Below, in pieces: positions 48,160 through 62,048 of a stretch of DNA of 64,000 nt. This stretch comes from Myxococcales bacterium (GTDB taxonomy: Bacteria > Myxococcota_A > Bradymonadia > UBA7976 > UBA1532): NCBI GenBank assembly GCA_020633435.1, contig JACKDP010000002.1, forward strand, positions 758,001 to 822,000, read 5' to 3'. A program made the translations under genes and the position numbers. Position 1 is the first letter of the stretch. Each line of letters opens with the position of its first letter. The notes beneath the pieces were generated by a model. The model was not told the origin of the DNA. It was given only the letters and a program-made list of their open reading frames with translations, and did no database searches.

Positions 48160-50622
48160 ATGATCCGGGTGCTTCCGTTCCTGCTCCTCGTCTTCGGCTG
48201 CTCCGAGCTGGCCACCGTCGAGCGCCTGCGGTGCGGCAACGGCCTGCAGGAGCTGCAGGCCGGGGAGGACTGCGACGGCCTGCCGGCCGGCAGCCCGCTG
48301 CGCTGTGGGGAGCCCGGGACGCCCGCCGCCTGCCAGTACGTCTGCGATGACGCCCCCTGTCCGGCGGGCTGGTCCTGCGGAGGCGACGCCATCTGCCGGG
48401 CCGGCACCGGTCGGCTCGGCCCCCCCGCCATCCTCACCGTCCCCGGCCACGAGGTGTCGGTCGGCGACTTCGACGGCGACGGCCGCCAGGACGTGGTGGC
48501 CCAGGACTACGCCGCGGTGTACGTGGCCTTCGGCGAGGGCGACGGGTCGCTGGGGGAGGTCGTGAGCGCCGACTTCACCACCAACCTGACGCCCGTCGCG
48601 GTGGGCGACATCGACCAGGACGGCCGCGACGACCTCATCGTCCACACCTCCGACGGGGCCGTCATCTACCCCGGCCGCGCCGACCGCCAGCTCGTCGCCC
48701 TGGCCACCCCCATCGATCACCCCAAGGGCACCCCGGAGCTGGCCGTCGCCGTCCGGGCCAGGGCCCCCTTCGCCGCCTCGCAGCAGCTCCTCGTGGGCTG
48801 GCGCGACGCCTCCGGCCTGCGGCTCGAGCTGGACGGCGAGCCCGTCGATCTGGGCACCCTCGACCTCTTCGAGCGCGACCAGGTCATCGGCCACGTCGCC
48901 GTGGCGAACGTCGACGGGGAGCGCAACGGGGACGAGCTGGCGCTGGCCACCGAGGGCGGCGACCGCGTCGAGATCGTGCGCATCACCTGCTCGCCCTGCC
49001 GGGTCCAGCGCATCGCCACCGTCCTCGCGCCGCGTGACTCCAAGATCATCGGCGGGACGTTCTTCAGCGATCTCGATGGCGACGGCGACCGGGATCTCAT
49101 CGTCTCCACCGAGCAGGAGCGCGGCCGCCAGGTGGCCATCGCCTGGCGGGAGGGCGGCGGCTTCGGGCTCATGACGCTCCAGCTCAACCTGCGCATGGTC
49201 CTGGCCCACCCGGCGATGGCCCCGCCCGGCGACGTCCCGATCCTCAAAGCGGTGGCCGACGTCATCGGCGACGACCGGCCCGAGCTGATCACCGACCAGG
49301 CCGTCTTCCGGCTCGAGGGCGAGGGCGCCGTCCAGGCTGGGCGCATCGTCGTCGGGCAGCCCGCCGATCTCGTCCTGCCGGCCGACTTCGACGGGGACGG
49401 CCGGTCCGAGCTGGTGGTCGCCGCCCCTGGGGAGCTGCGGCTCTACGCGTTCGGCGAGATCGACGGCTTCGGCGCCACCACCCTGCCCGTCGGCGCCGTC
49501 GACGACGTGGTGGTGGGCGACTTCGATGCCGATGGCCGCGATGACTTCGTGTTCACCACCGGGGTCGATGGCTCGATCATGGGATCGTTCTCCAGCCGGG
49601 ATCCGATGACGTTGCAGCTCGTCGCGGACCTCGATCCGCCCGCCACGGCCCTCGCCGTGCTCCGCGGCAGCGCGGGCGACTCCATCGAGCCGGCCACGTT
49701 CTTCAGCCTCGCGGATGGCGCCCGGTACCGCTTCCAGGGCCGCTACCTGGGGCTCCCGGCGACGCCCATCGAGCTGCCGGGCCGGGGCCGGTCGGCCGCC
49801 ATCGGGCGCTTCTTCGACGGCGAGCAGGGCGCCCTCATCGGGAGCCGGGGCCTGGCGGGCCGCGACACCTTTCTCTTTGGTCTGGCGGGCGCCGAGCTGG
49901 GCGTGAACCCGCCGCACGAGTTGCCAGATCCGTGCTCGACGCCGTCGGCGTTCTTCACCCTGAGCCGCACCGTCGACTTCGACGGCGATGGCCACGACAC
50001 CCTGCTGCAGCTCAACACCGGCGCCTCGGACCTGAACCGCCCCGGTGGCACGGCCCCGGGCCAGGAGCTGATGGCGATGGAGCAGAGCTGGCCCATCTAC
50101 CTCGCCGACCTGGTGGACGGCGACGTGCGGTGTCGCTGGAGCGGCGAGGTGACCTCCGAGAAGGTCCCCGTGCAGCTCGAGGTGGCCGATCTGGACGGCG
50201 ACGGCCACGACGACATCGCGGCCCTGCTGCTCTTCCGGTCGTCGGGGGACCAGCGCACCCGGCGGCCGGGGGACGCCATCCTCGCGGTCTGGCGGGGCAC
50301 CGCGGGCGACCCCGAGCCGTCGGTGCAGTACGCCCTGCCCTACGGCACCGTGGGCGCCGCCGCCATGCGCCTCGCGGGCGGCCGGGAGGCCCTCGCCCTC
50401 TCCACCCCCGACCAGACGCTCATGGCCTGGATCGCCGACGGCCAGCTCATCACCGACGTCCTCGGCGACGGCACCCCCGGCGTCCAGGGCAGCACGGCGG
50501 GCGACCTGGACGGCGACGGGCTGGACGACCTGGTGGTCAAGACGTCGACGTCCATCGTCGTGCGACGCCAGGAGGCCTGCTCGGCCCGCGACGCCTGGGA
50601 GGGCCGCTGCCACCGCCCCTGA
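48160..50622 (+). CDS. FG-GAP/VCBS-repeat lipoprotein (beta-propeller)
   Basis: This encodes 820 residues from ATG 48160, with ggagg four bases upstream (GTG 48157 is also in frame). Lipobox VFGC is followed by a short Cys-rich segment (CGNGLQELQAGEDCDG to CPAGWSCGGDAIC). Eight calcium-loop motifs of FG-GAP type are spaced through the protein: GDFDGDGRQD, GDIDQDGRDD, SDLDGDGDRD, ADFDGDGRSE, GDFDADGRDD, VDFDGDGHD, ADLDGDGHDD and GDLDGDGLDD. Such repeats fold as beta-propellers used for binding outside the cell, as in integrin alpha chains and TcB subunits. It closes the run of exported proteins. Its partner is unknown. Confidence 0.88.
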   Translation: MIRVLPFLLLVFGCSELATVERLRCGNGLQELQAGEDCDGLPAGSPLRCGEPGTPAACQYVCDDAPCPAGWSCGGDAICRAGTGRLGPPAILTVPGHEVSVGDFDGDGRQDVVAQDYAAVYVAFGEGDGSLGEVVSADFTTNLTPVAVGDIDQDGRDDLIVHTSDGAVIYPGRADRQLVALATPIDHPKGTPELAVAVRARAPFAASQQLLVGWRDASGLRLELDGEPVDLGTLDLFERDQVIGHVAVANVDGERNGDELALATEGGDRVEIVRITCSPCRVQRIATVLAPRDSKIIGGTFFSDLDGDGDRDLIVSTEQERGRQVAIAWREGGGFGLMTLQLNLRMVLAHPAMAPPGDVPILKAVADVIGDDRPELITDQAVFRLEGEGAVQAGRIVVGQPADLVLPADFDGDGRSELVVAAPGELRLYAFGEIDGFGATTLPVGAVDDVVVGDFDADGRDDFVFTTGVDGSIMGSFSSRDPMTLQLVADLDPPATALAVLRGSAGDSIEPATFFSLADGARYRFQGRYLGLPATPIELPGRGRSAAIGRFFDGEQGALIGSRGLAGRDTFLFGLAGAELGVNPPHELPDPCSTPSAFFTLSRTVDFDGDGHDTLLQLNTGASDLNRPGGTAPGQELMAMEQSWPIYLADLVDGDVRCRWSGEVTSEKVPVQLEVADLDGDGHDDIAALLLFRSSGDQRTRRPGDAILAVWRGTAGDPEPSVQYALPYGTVGAAAMRLAGGREALALSTPDQTLMAWIADGQLITDVLGDGTPGVQGSTAGDLDGDGLDDLVVKTSTSIVVRRQEACSARDAWEGRCHRP

Positions 50623-50651
50623 GTCGCCGGATTCCTGTTTCCAATCAGGGG
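50616..50651. terminator. Weak dyad between converging FG-GAP and feoB genes
   Basis: CCCCTGA (50616-50622) and TCAGGGG (50645-50651) can pair across a 22-base loop that contains both stop-proximal ends. It could act in both directions but the loop is long. Confidence 0.25.
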
Positions 50652-50655
50652 GTTG

Positions 50656-52811
<2,156 letters not shown>

Positions 52812-52815
<4 letters not shown>

Positions 52816-53057
52816 GGGCCCAGCAGCCGGACGCCGATGCTGGCGGCCTCGCGCCGCCGCAGGGACACGCGCGCGCCCCGCAGCACGACGTCGAGGGGAT
52901 CACCGACCGGGGAGGTCGTGCGCAGGGTGACCTCGGCGCCGGGGACGAAGCCGAACTCCATCAGCCGCCGCCGGAACGTCCGCTCGCCGTCGACGGCGCA
53001 GATGACGGCGCGCTGCTGGGGGGGCAGGCGATCCAGGGGGATGTCGATGGCGTTCAT
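52812..53057 (-). CDS. feoA: FeoA-type SH3-like protein
   Basis: This encodes 81 residues with the FeoA core: LDRLPPQQRAVICAV, RRRLMEFGFVPGAEVTL, PVGDPLDVVLRGARVSLRRREAASI. FeoA supports FeoB-dependent iron uptake in the cytoplasm. The stop overlaps feoB by four bases. A Fur-type dyad lies 12 bases before the start, so transcription is probably iron-repressed. Confidence 0.93.
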
Positions 53058-53068
53058 GGCGCACCGTT

Positions 53069-53085
53069 TTGAAAACCGTTTTCAA
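53069..53085 (-). promoter_or_regulatory. Fur-type box of the feoAB operon
   Basis: TTGAAAAC-C-GTTTTCAA has perfect 8-base arms around one base. A second overlapping dyad (GTTTTGAAAAC) shares half of it, as in overlapping Fur boxes. It is 12 bases before feoA, so it would overlap the transcription start. Confidence 0.65.
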
Positions 53086-53155
53086 GTGGAGCAAAACGCT
53101 TTGCGGCGCGGGAGTCAACAGAGATGGCGAGGCTGTTGCGTGGGGCGGGCTCGCG

Positions 53156-53176
53156 GCGCCGACGGGGCGTCGGCGC
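53156..53176 (-). terminator. Hairpin after aconitase gene
   Basis: GCGCCGAC and GTCGGCGC form a perfect 8-bp stem with a five-base loop, 57 bases after the aconitase stop and before the Fur-type box. No T-run is visible, so it may be a weak or Rho-assisted terminator. Confidence 0.4.
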
Positions 53177-53232
53177 GGGCCGCGGAGGCGGGGGGAGCCA
53201 GGGGAGCGAGCCGGGGGAAGTGAGCGGGCCGA

Positions 53233-55932
<2,700 letters not shown>

Positions 55933-56089
55933 GGTTGTCCTCCAGTGTCCTTGCGGCCGGGACCGTAGTGAGACCCAGCACGCGAATCAATCGGAATCCA
56001 CGGCCGAGGATGGCGCGGCGCGATGCATGGGTCCAATCGATTGTTTTCGTGCTTGTCATAGGCCCTGGTGATGGAATTCGGGGCTTGCC

Positions 56090-58300
56090 GTGCCGGGATC
56101 GGTGGTCGATGGTGGCGCGGTGCGCCCCCGAGCCGCCATCGGCCGCGTCGCCGCGGCCATTGAAGACGTCGCGCGCGCGGGCGAAGCCCCGCCGGGCTAC
56201 GAGGTCGACGAGGCCGCGCGGGCCGTGGTCTTCGGGCTGCTGGCCGCCCGCTGGCTCGGGCAGCCGGCCTGGACGCCCGGGCCGTGGTGGTCGGCGCTGC
56301 GGGCCGCCCTGCCCCCCTCCCCCGCCGCCCTCGACGCCGTGGCCTCGGTGCCCCTCCTCGGCTTCGATCCCCTGACGCCGCTGCACGCGGGCTGGCTGGC
56401 CCGCCACGCCCGGGCGCGCCGCCAGCAGACGGGCACCTGGTACACGCCCCCGGCCGTCGTCGCGGCCGTCCTGGCGCTCATCGACGACCCCGGGCCGGCG
56501 CCCCGCGTCCTCGATCCCGCCGTGGGCACCGGGGAGTTCCTGCTGGCCGCCGCCGCGCGCTGGCCGGCCGCCCACCTGACGGGCGTGGACCGGGACGCGG
56601 CCGCCCTCGTCGTGGCCGCCGCCCGCCTGGCCCGGGCGGGCCACGCCGCCACGCTCGAGCGCGCCGACAGCCTGGCCACCCCCCGGCCCGCGCCCGTGGA
56701 CGTCATCGTGGGCAACCCGCCCTGGTGGCGCGCCCCCGCGGCGGCCGAGGCGGGCGGCTTCCTGCGCGCCGGCCACCCCGACGTCGGCGACGGCCAGCCC
56801 CTCTTCGACGACCTGCGCGTCCCCGGGGCCAACATCCAGAACATCTACAATTATTACGTGTACTTCTGGCGCCTGTGCTGCTGGCTGGCCTTCGAGCGGG
56901 GGGCCGCGCCGGCCACCGTCGCGCTGCTCACGCCGTCGTCGTTCCTGCGCGGGCCCGGCTTCGGCGGGCTGCGCGCGCTCCTGCGCCGCCTGGCCGACGA
57001 CGTGCGCGTCCTCGATCTGGGGGGCGACGGCCGCTCCGGGGTCGACACCGCCAACGTCCTGGCCGTGCGCACGCCCGCCTGCATCACCGTGGCCGCCCGC
57101 GGCGGGGCCGGGGCCGGCGTCCAGGTGGCCACGCTGCCCCCCGGCGACCTGGCCGCCCGCCTCGCCCGCCTGGCCGATCCCGATCTGCCGCGCGCGCTCA
57201 CCTGGCGGCCGGCGCCGGCGGGCCCGTTCGTCGGCGAGTCCCCCGCCCCATGGCGGGCCTGGCCGACGCTGAGCCAGGTCCTCCCCTGGCGCCGATCCGG
57301 GGTGAAGGTGGGCCGCACCTGGCCCATCGCCGCCGACCCGGCCGTGCTCCGGGACCGCTGGGCGGCCCTGCTGGCCGCGCCCCCCGGCGCCCGCGCGCCG
57401 CTCTTCAAGGACTCCCCCACCGGCCGCCGCGCGGCCCGGCCCGTGGGCGCGCTGACCCCCGTGGACGCCCTGCCGGCCAGCGCGCCCTGCCCGCCCATCC
57501 TGCCCTACGCCTGGCGCACCTTCGACCGCCGCTGGCTGCTCGACGATCCGCGCCTGCACGACCGGGGCGCCGAGCCGCTGCGAGCCGCCCACTCGCCCAG
57601 CCAGCGGTACCTGACGACGGGCCACGGCGGACCCACGGGCCCCTGGGCGACCATCTGCGCTGAAGTGCCCGATCTGCATCACTTTTCCGGCCGCGGCGCC
57701 CGGGACGTCCTGCCCCGCTGGCGCGACGCGGCGGGCCGCATCCCCAACGGCGCCGCGCCCCCCGGGGTGGATCCCGCGGAGGCGTTCTTCGTCGTCGCGG
57801 CCATCCTGGGCCAGCCGGGCGCGGGCGCGCGGCTCGGCGACCAGGCCGGGGAGCCCCGGCTGCCGCTCCCGCGGGACGCCGGCCTCTGGGCCGAGGGCGT
57901 CGCGCTCGGCGCCCACCTCGTCGCGGTGGAGGCCGAGGACGTCGAGGCGGCGCCCCTGCCCCACGGCCCCCCGCGCCGGCGGGCCGGCCACCTCTGGCTG
58001 GGCGACGCGCCGGTGCTCGCCCTCGCCGATCCGGCCTGGCGGTTCCGCGCGGGCGGGCTGGCCGTCCTGCCCCGGCTCGTGGCGGGCCGCGAGGGGGCGG
58101 GGCGCTGGTCCTCGCCCCTCGACGCCCTCGGGGTGGGCTGGTCGGCCCGCGACACCCGCGACCTCGCCCAGGCCCTCGCCCGCGTCCGCGCCGTGCTGGC
58201 CCTCGCCGCGCCCCTCGCCGCGTGGCTCGACCGCGTCCTGGCCTCCGACGATCTGTGGCGCGCGGCGGAGTGGCCAGCCGCGACGGACGTGCTACGCTGA
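56090..58300 (+). CDS. N6-adenine-methylase-like protein with ISP-type C-terminal region
   Basis: This encodes 736 residues from GTG 56090; the start is uncertain because no ribosome site is clear. The methylase core has TGTWYTP (114-120), motif I LDPAVGTGEFLLAAA (141-155), an acidic residue in VDRDA and motif IV GNPPWW (208-213, the NPP[YFW] motif). The C-terminal half contains LFKDSPTGRRA, PYAWRTFDRRWLLDDPRL and PSQRYLTTGHGGPTGPWATICAEVPDL, which resemble the target-recognition part of type ISP/IIG restriction enzymes. No helicase or nuclease domain or gene is present, so it may be a solitary methylase or a broken system. A hairpin lies after its stop. Confidence 0.82.
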   Translation: MPGSVVDGGAVRPRAAIGRVAAAIEDVARAGEAPPGYEVDEAARAVVFGLLAARWLGQPAWTPGPWWSALRAALPPSPAALDAVASVPLLGFDPLTPLHAGWLARHARARRQQTGTWYTPPAVVAAVLALIDDPGPAPRVLDPAVGTGEFLLAAAARWPAAHLTGVDRDAAALVVAAARLARAGHAATLERADSLATPRPAPVDVIVGNPPWWRAPAAAEAGGFLRAGHPDVGDGQPLFDDLRVPGANIQNIYNYYVYFWRLCCWLAFERGAAPATVALLTPSSFLRGPGFGGLRALLRRLADDVRVLDLGGDGRSGVDTANVLAVRTPACITVAARGGAGAGVQVATLPPGDLAARLARLADPDLPRALTWRPAPAGPFVGESPAPWRAWPTLSQVLPWRRSGVKVGRTWPIAADPAVLRDRWAALLAAPPGARAPLFKDSPTGRRAARPVGALTPVDALPASAPCPPILPYAWRTFDRRWLLDDPRLHDRGAEPLRAAHSPSQRYLTTGHGGPTGPWATICAEVPDLHHFSGRGARDVLPRWRDAAGRIPNGAAPPGVDPAEAFFVVAAILGQPGAGARLGDQAGEPRLPLPRDAGLWAEGVALGAHLVAVEAEDVEAAPLPHGPPRRRAGHLWLGDAPVLALADPAWRFRAGGLAVLPRLVAGREGAGRWSSPLDALGVGWSARDTRDLAQALARVRAVLALAAPLAAWLDRVLASDDLWRAAEWPAATDVLR

Positions 58301-58307
58301 GGCATCT

Positions 58308-58322
58308 GGGGCCGCCGGCCCC
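58308..58322 (+). terminator. Short hairpin after the methylase-like gene
   Basis: GGGGCC-GCC-GGCCCC forms a 6-bp stem eight bases after the stop, without a T-run. It may only be a chance GC dyad. Confidence 0.25.
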
Positions 58323-58342
58323 GCCGACCCCCCGCTGAGGCC

Positions 58343-60406
58343 GTGCCGCACAAAGCCTGCTTCCGCTGCAACCTGCTCTTCGAGGCCGTCTCGGCCCATG
58401 TGGGCGTGGCCGTGCCCTGCCCCACCTGCGGGCAGATCCTCGAGGACTACCAGGTCACCGAGGAGACCCCCATCGAGGAGCCCCGGGGCGAGCGCACGAT
58501 GCTGCGCGTGCCGGGCGGGCAGATGTCGACGACGATGTTCCGGCTGCGCAGCGAGGTGCCGCGCCGCCACTTCGACGCCCCCACCCAGGCCATCGCCGTC
58601 AGCCGGCTCGAGCCCGATCCGCTCGACCGCTCCACCGGCTCGCTGGAGATCCCGTCGCCCGGCCGCAGCGAGGACGCGCCCACCGAGGCCGACCGCCTGT
58701 CGCCGGGGCGCACCGCCGACGCCCTCGACGAGGCCCCGACGCGGGCCCTCGACGCCCGCGCCCTGCGCAAGGCGGTGACGTCGGATCGGTTCGACAGCGA
58801 GGTGCCCACCCGGGCGCTGGACGCGCGGGCCATGCGCCGGGCCGTGGCCGATCCCGACCGCTTCGCCTCGGACGTGCCCACCCGGGCCCTCGACGCCCAC
58901 GTCCTGGCCGCCGGGCCCCCCGCCGACGCGCTGGAGGACGCCCCGACCCGCGCCCTCGACGCCAACCGCCTGCGGGCGGCCGTCTCGGTGCCCGCCGCCC
59001 CGCCCCCGCCCCCCGGCGGCGTGCAGGGGGTGAGCGGCCCCGTGCCCAAGGCCCGCCCGCGGCCGCCGGCCCCGCCGCCCGAGCCCGCGGCGCGGCCTCA
59101 CCCCGGCCCCGGCGCCGGTGGTGGATCGCCCGTCGGATCGGCCGGGCGTGGGGGCCAGCGGGCCCGTGCCCGCGCAGCGCCACCGCCCGCAGCGCACCGA
59201 TGACAGCGCGCTCCCGCCCGCCGAGCCCGCGGCCGATCCCATCCCGCGGCCGCCGCCCCGGCCGACGCCGGCCCCGCGCTCCTCTCCAAGGTGCTGCCCG
59301 AGCCGGCCCCGGTGGCCGCGCCGGTGGCCCCGGCCGCCCCGCGCCCGGTCGCCCGCCCGTCCGCCCCGCGGCCCGCCCCCCCGCGGGCGCCCGAGCCCGA
59401 GGTGCCGGCCTACTTCGATCAGTCCCGGGCCATGGAAGTGCCCGACGCCATGGGGGATTTGCTCGCGCAAGCGGCCACGCCCCCGCCGCCGGTGGAGCGC
59501 TCGACGGTCATCCCGCCCGCGCGCCCGGCCCGCAAGCGCCCCATCGGCCTGTACATCGCCGGGCTCCTGGTGCTGGCCCTGGCCCTGGGCGCGGTGGCGC
59601 TCGTGGCCACCCGCGACACCGAGCTGGCCGGCAACCGCCCCGACGGCGGCGCCGCCCCGGTGACGCAGGCGGCCGACCGCGCGCCGTGGCGCGAGGCCCT
59701 CGACGCCGCGCTCTCCCGGGCCCAGGTCCGCCTGCCCACCGCCCGCCAGGGCGACCCCCTCGACGAGGCCGAGTTCGTGGTGGCCGGGCCCGACGGCCTG
59801 GCGACGAGCAAGGGCCCCGTCGTCGGGCTCATGACCACCCCCTTCCCGCCCGACGCCGTGGAGAGCGACGAGGGCGGCGAGGTCGTCCGGCCGCTCATCA
59901 ACGCGCTCGGGCGCCCCGAGGGCGAGCGGCTGACGGTGGCGCTCGACCGGCGCGTGACGGCGCGCACGGTGGCCCGGGTCCTCTACAGCGGGTGGCGCGC
60001 CGGCTACCGCCGGATGAGCGTGCTGCTGCGCCGCGGCGAGGACGTGGGCGCCGAGCTGGTGGCCCTGGAGGTGGCGCCCTTCCGGCCGGGCACGCCGCTG
60101 CCCGCGGCGGGCGGCCTGGTCGTGCGCGTCGGCCAGCTCGCCATCAACGCCGTGGTGGAGGGGCGCGACGGGCGGCTGATGGGCGATCGCCCCGCGCCCC
60201 TGCCCCGCGCCGCCGACGGCTCGCTCGATCTGGACGCCCTCGACGCCCTGCTCGATCAGCTCGCGAGCCGGCACCCCCGGGTGCGCGACGCGGTGGTGCA
60301 CGTCAACGGCGACCTGCCGCTGGAGCCGCTGCTGGGGGTGCTCGCGCGCATCCGCGCCAGCGAGCGGCGGGACCGGTTCCCGTCCATCTCGCTGGCCGTC
60401 CAGTAG
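58343..60406 (+). CDS. Zinc-ribbon membrane protein with PTRALD repeats; two apparent compensating frameshifts
   Basis: GTG 58343 opens an N-terminal zinc ribbon (CFRC ... CPTC, residues 6-29). Four repeats of [EDV]-x-PTRALDA follow at about 132-210, then a Pro-rich stretch. Translation stops at 59203, yet the same frame reopens after 59204 and runs to 60406. Between about 59100 and 59280 the natural-looking sequence (PAPAPVVDRPSDRPGVGASG ... PPRPTPAP) is in another frame, so one extra and one missing base would restore a single 687-residue protein. Its second part has a membrane helix (IGLYIAGLLVLALALGAVAL) and a C-terminal extracytoplasmic domain. The errors may be base calls or real decay. 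No function is known; zinc ribbon plus repeats suggests a signalling or trafficking scaffold. Confidence 0.65.
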
Positions 60407-60407
60407 G

Positions 60408-61844
60408 TCAGGCGGCCGCCCGCGCCGGCTCGAAGCGGGCCACGACGGGGAAGGCGATGAACGACAGGGCGGTGCAGCCCAGGCCCATCGGCAGCCAGAA
60501 CCCCTCGATGCCCAAGAAGGTTTCGGCGCCGAAGGCCATGTGCAGGCCCCAGCCGATGGTGCCGATGAGCATGGACGCCCACACGGCCTTCGTGCCGCCG
60601 CGCTTGCCGTAGACGGCGAACGTCAGGGGCGCCATGAGCGAGACCATGCCCAGCTCGTACCCCGAGGCCAGCAGGTTGTAGGCGCTCTCCCCCGCCCAGG
60701 TCAGGGCCAGGCTCACGAGGCCGATGGCGACGACGGAGAAGCGCACGAGGCCCAGCTCCTTGCCGCGGAAGCGGGGGATGCGGGCCAGCAGGTCGCGGGC
60801 GAGGATGGTGCCGGGGGCCAGCAGGGCGGAGTCGATGGTGGAGAGCACCACCGACATGAGCGTCAGCACCAGCAGCACCGCCATGGCGGGGCTCAGGAAC
60901 ATGCCGGCCAGCAGCGCGATGGTGCCGCCCTGCTGCTCGGGGGTGAAGAGGATGCCGCCGGCCATGCCGAGCAGGACGGGCACGCCGCCGAGGACGAGGT
61001 AGAGCACGCCGGCCAGGATGCAGGCGCCCTTGGCGGCCGCCGCCGAGCGGGCCGAGAAGACGCGCTGCATCACGTCCTGGGAGGGGATGTTGCCGAGGGC
61101 GCCCGCGCAGAGGATGCCCAGCCAGGTGGTGAGCTGGGCCATGTCCTCGGTGGGCATGAGCGTGCGCCGCTCCACCGAGCTCTTGGCCCAGAGGACGTCG
61201 AAGCCCGCCATCGCGCTGCCATCGCCCATGTTGCCGAGGACGGTGAAGAGCATGACGAAGAGGCCGATGATGATGAGCACCATCTGCGCGGCGTCGGTGA
61301 GCGTCACCGCCCACATGCCCCCGAGCAGCGTGTAGCCGATGCCCACGCCGGCCACGAGCAGCACGCCCACCTCCGGCGACATGCCGAAGTACAGGTGCAG
61401 GATGCCGGCGAGGGCGATGAACTGCGCCGCGATCCAGCCGAGGTAGGGCGGGATGATGAGCACCGCGGCCAGGATCTCGGAGCCCCGGCCGTAGCGGCGG
61501 CCGAAGAGCTCCGGCAGGGTGATGAGCTTCTCCTTCCACAGCGGCTTGGCGAAGAAGAACCCGACGATGAGCAGGCAGAGGCCGGCGCCCAGGGGGTCGA
61601 GGGCGGTGGCCTGCAGCCCCCGCTGGCGCACCTCGTCGCTGGCGGTCATCAGCGTGCCGGCGCCGAACCATGTCGCGAGCAGCGTCGCGGTGGCGAGGGG
61701 CATCGACAGCCGGCGGCCGGCCACGACGAAGTCTTCGACCCCGGTGACCTTCTTCTGCGCGAGCGTGCTGATCCCGAACATGACGAGCACGTACAGACCC
61801 ATGGTCCAGGCGAGAAGCTGGACCAGCTCGGGCGATACGGACAT
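60408..61844 (-). CDS. Sodium:solute symporter (SSS family)
   Basis: This encodes 478 residues from ATG 61844 (GGAGGG five bases upstream). About 13 hydrophobic segments follow the SSS pattern: ATATLLATWFGAGTLMTASDEV near the start, LLGGMWAVTLTDAAQMVLIIIGLF (family signature region) and MSVVLSTIDSALLAPGTILARDLL (sodium-site region). The family moves proline, choline, pantothenate or similar solutes with Na+. The exact substrate is not readable here. It converges with the zinc-ribbon gene with no spacer and is separated from the dehydrogenase gene by about 200 bases. Confidence 0.92.
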   Translation of the reverse strand: MSVSPELVQLLAWTMGLYVLVMFGISTLAQKKVTGVEDFVVAGRRLSMPLATATLLATWFGAGTLMTASDEVRQRGLQATALDPLGAGLCLLIVGFFFAKPLWKEKLITLPELFGRRYGRGSEILAAVLIIPPYLGWIAAQFIALAGILHLYFGMSPEVGVLLVAGVGIGYTLLGGMWAVTLTDAAQMVLIIIGLFVMLFTVLGNMGDGSAMAGFDVLWAKSSVERRTLMPTEDMAQLTTWLGILCAGALGNIPSQDVMQRVFSARSAAAAKGACILAGVLYLVLGGVPVLLGMAGGILFTPEQQGGTIALLAGMFLSPAMAVLLVLTLMSVVLSTIDSALLAPGTILARDLLARIPRFRGKELGLVRFSVVAIGLVSLALTWAGESAYNLLASGYELGMVSLMAPLTFAVYGKRGGTKAVWASMLIGTIGWGLHMAFGAETFLGIEGFWLPMGLGCTALSFIAFPVVARFEPARAAA

Positions 61845-62048
61845 CAGGCCCTCCTGGGGGGAGCAGGTCGGGCGCTGGCCCGACGAGGACGTACGATCCC
61901 GGGGCGGCCTGCCATGGCCGCCGGCGGGTGCATCGAGTGAGGGGGAAGTGCTTGAACAGACTGCGAAATAGAGTGGGAAGCGGCGAGGCGCGCGCGACCA
62001 GGATCCCGGGGAATGTCGGGCGCTGCGGGCCACCAGCCCGCCGGGATC

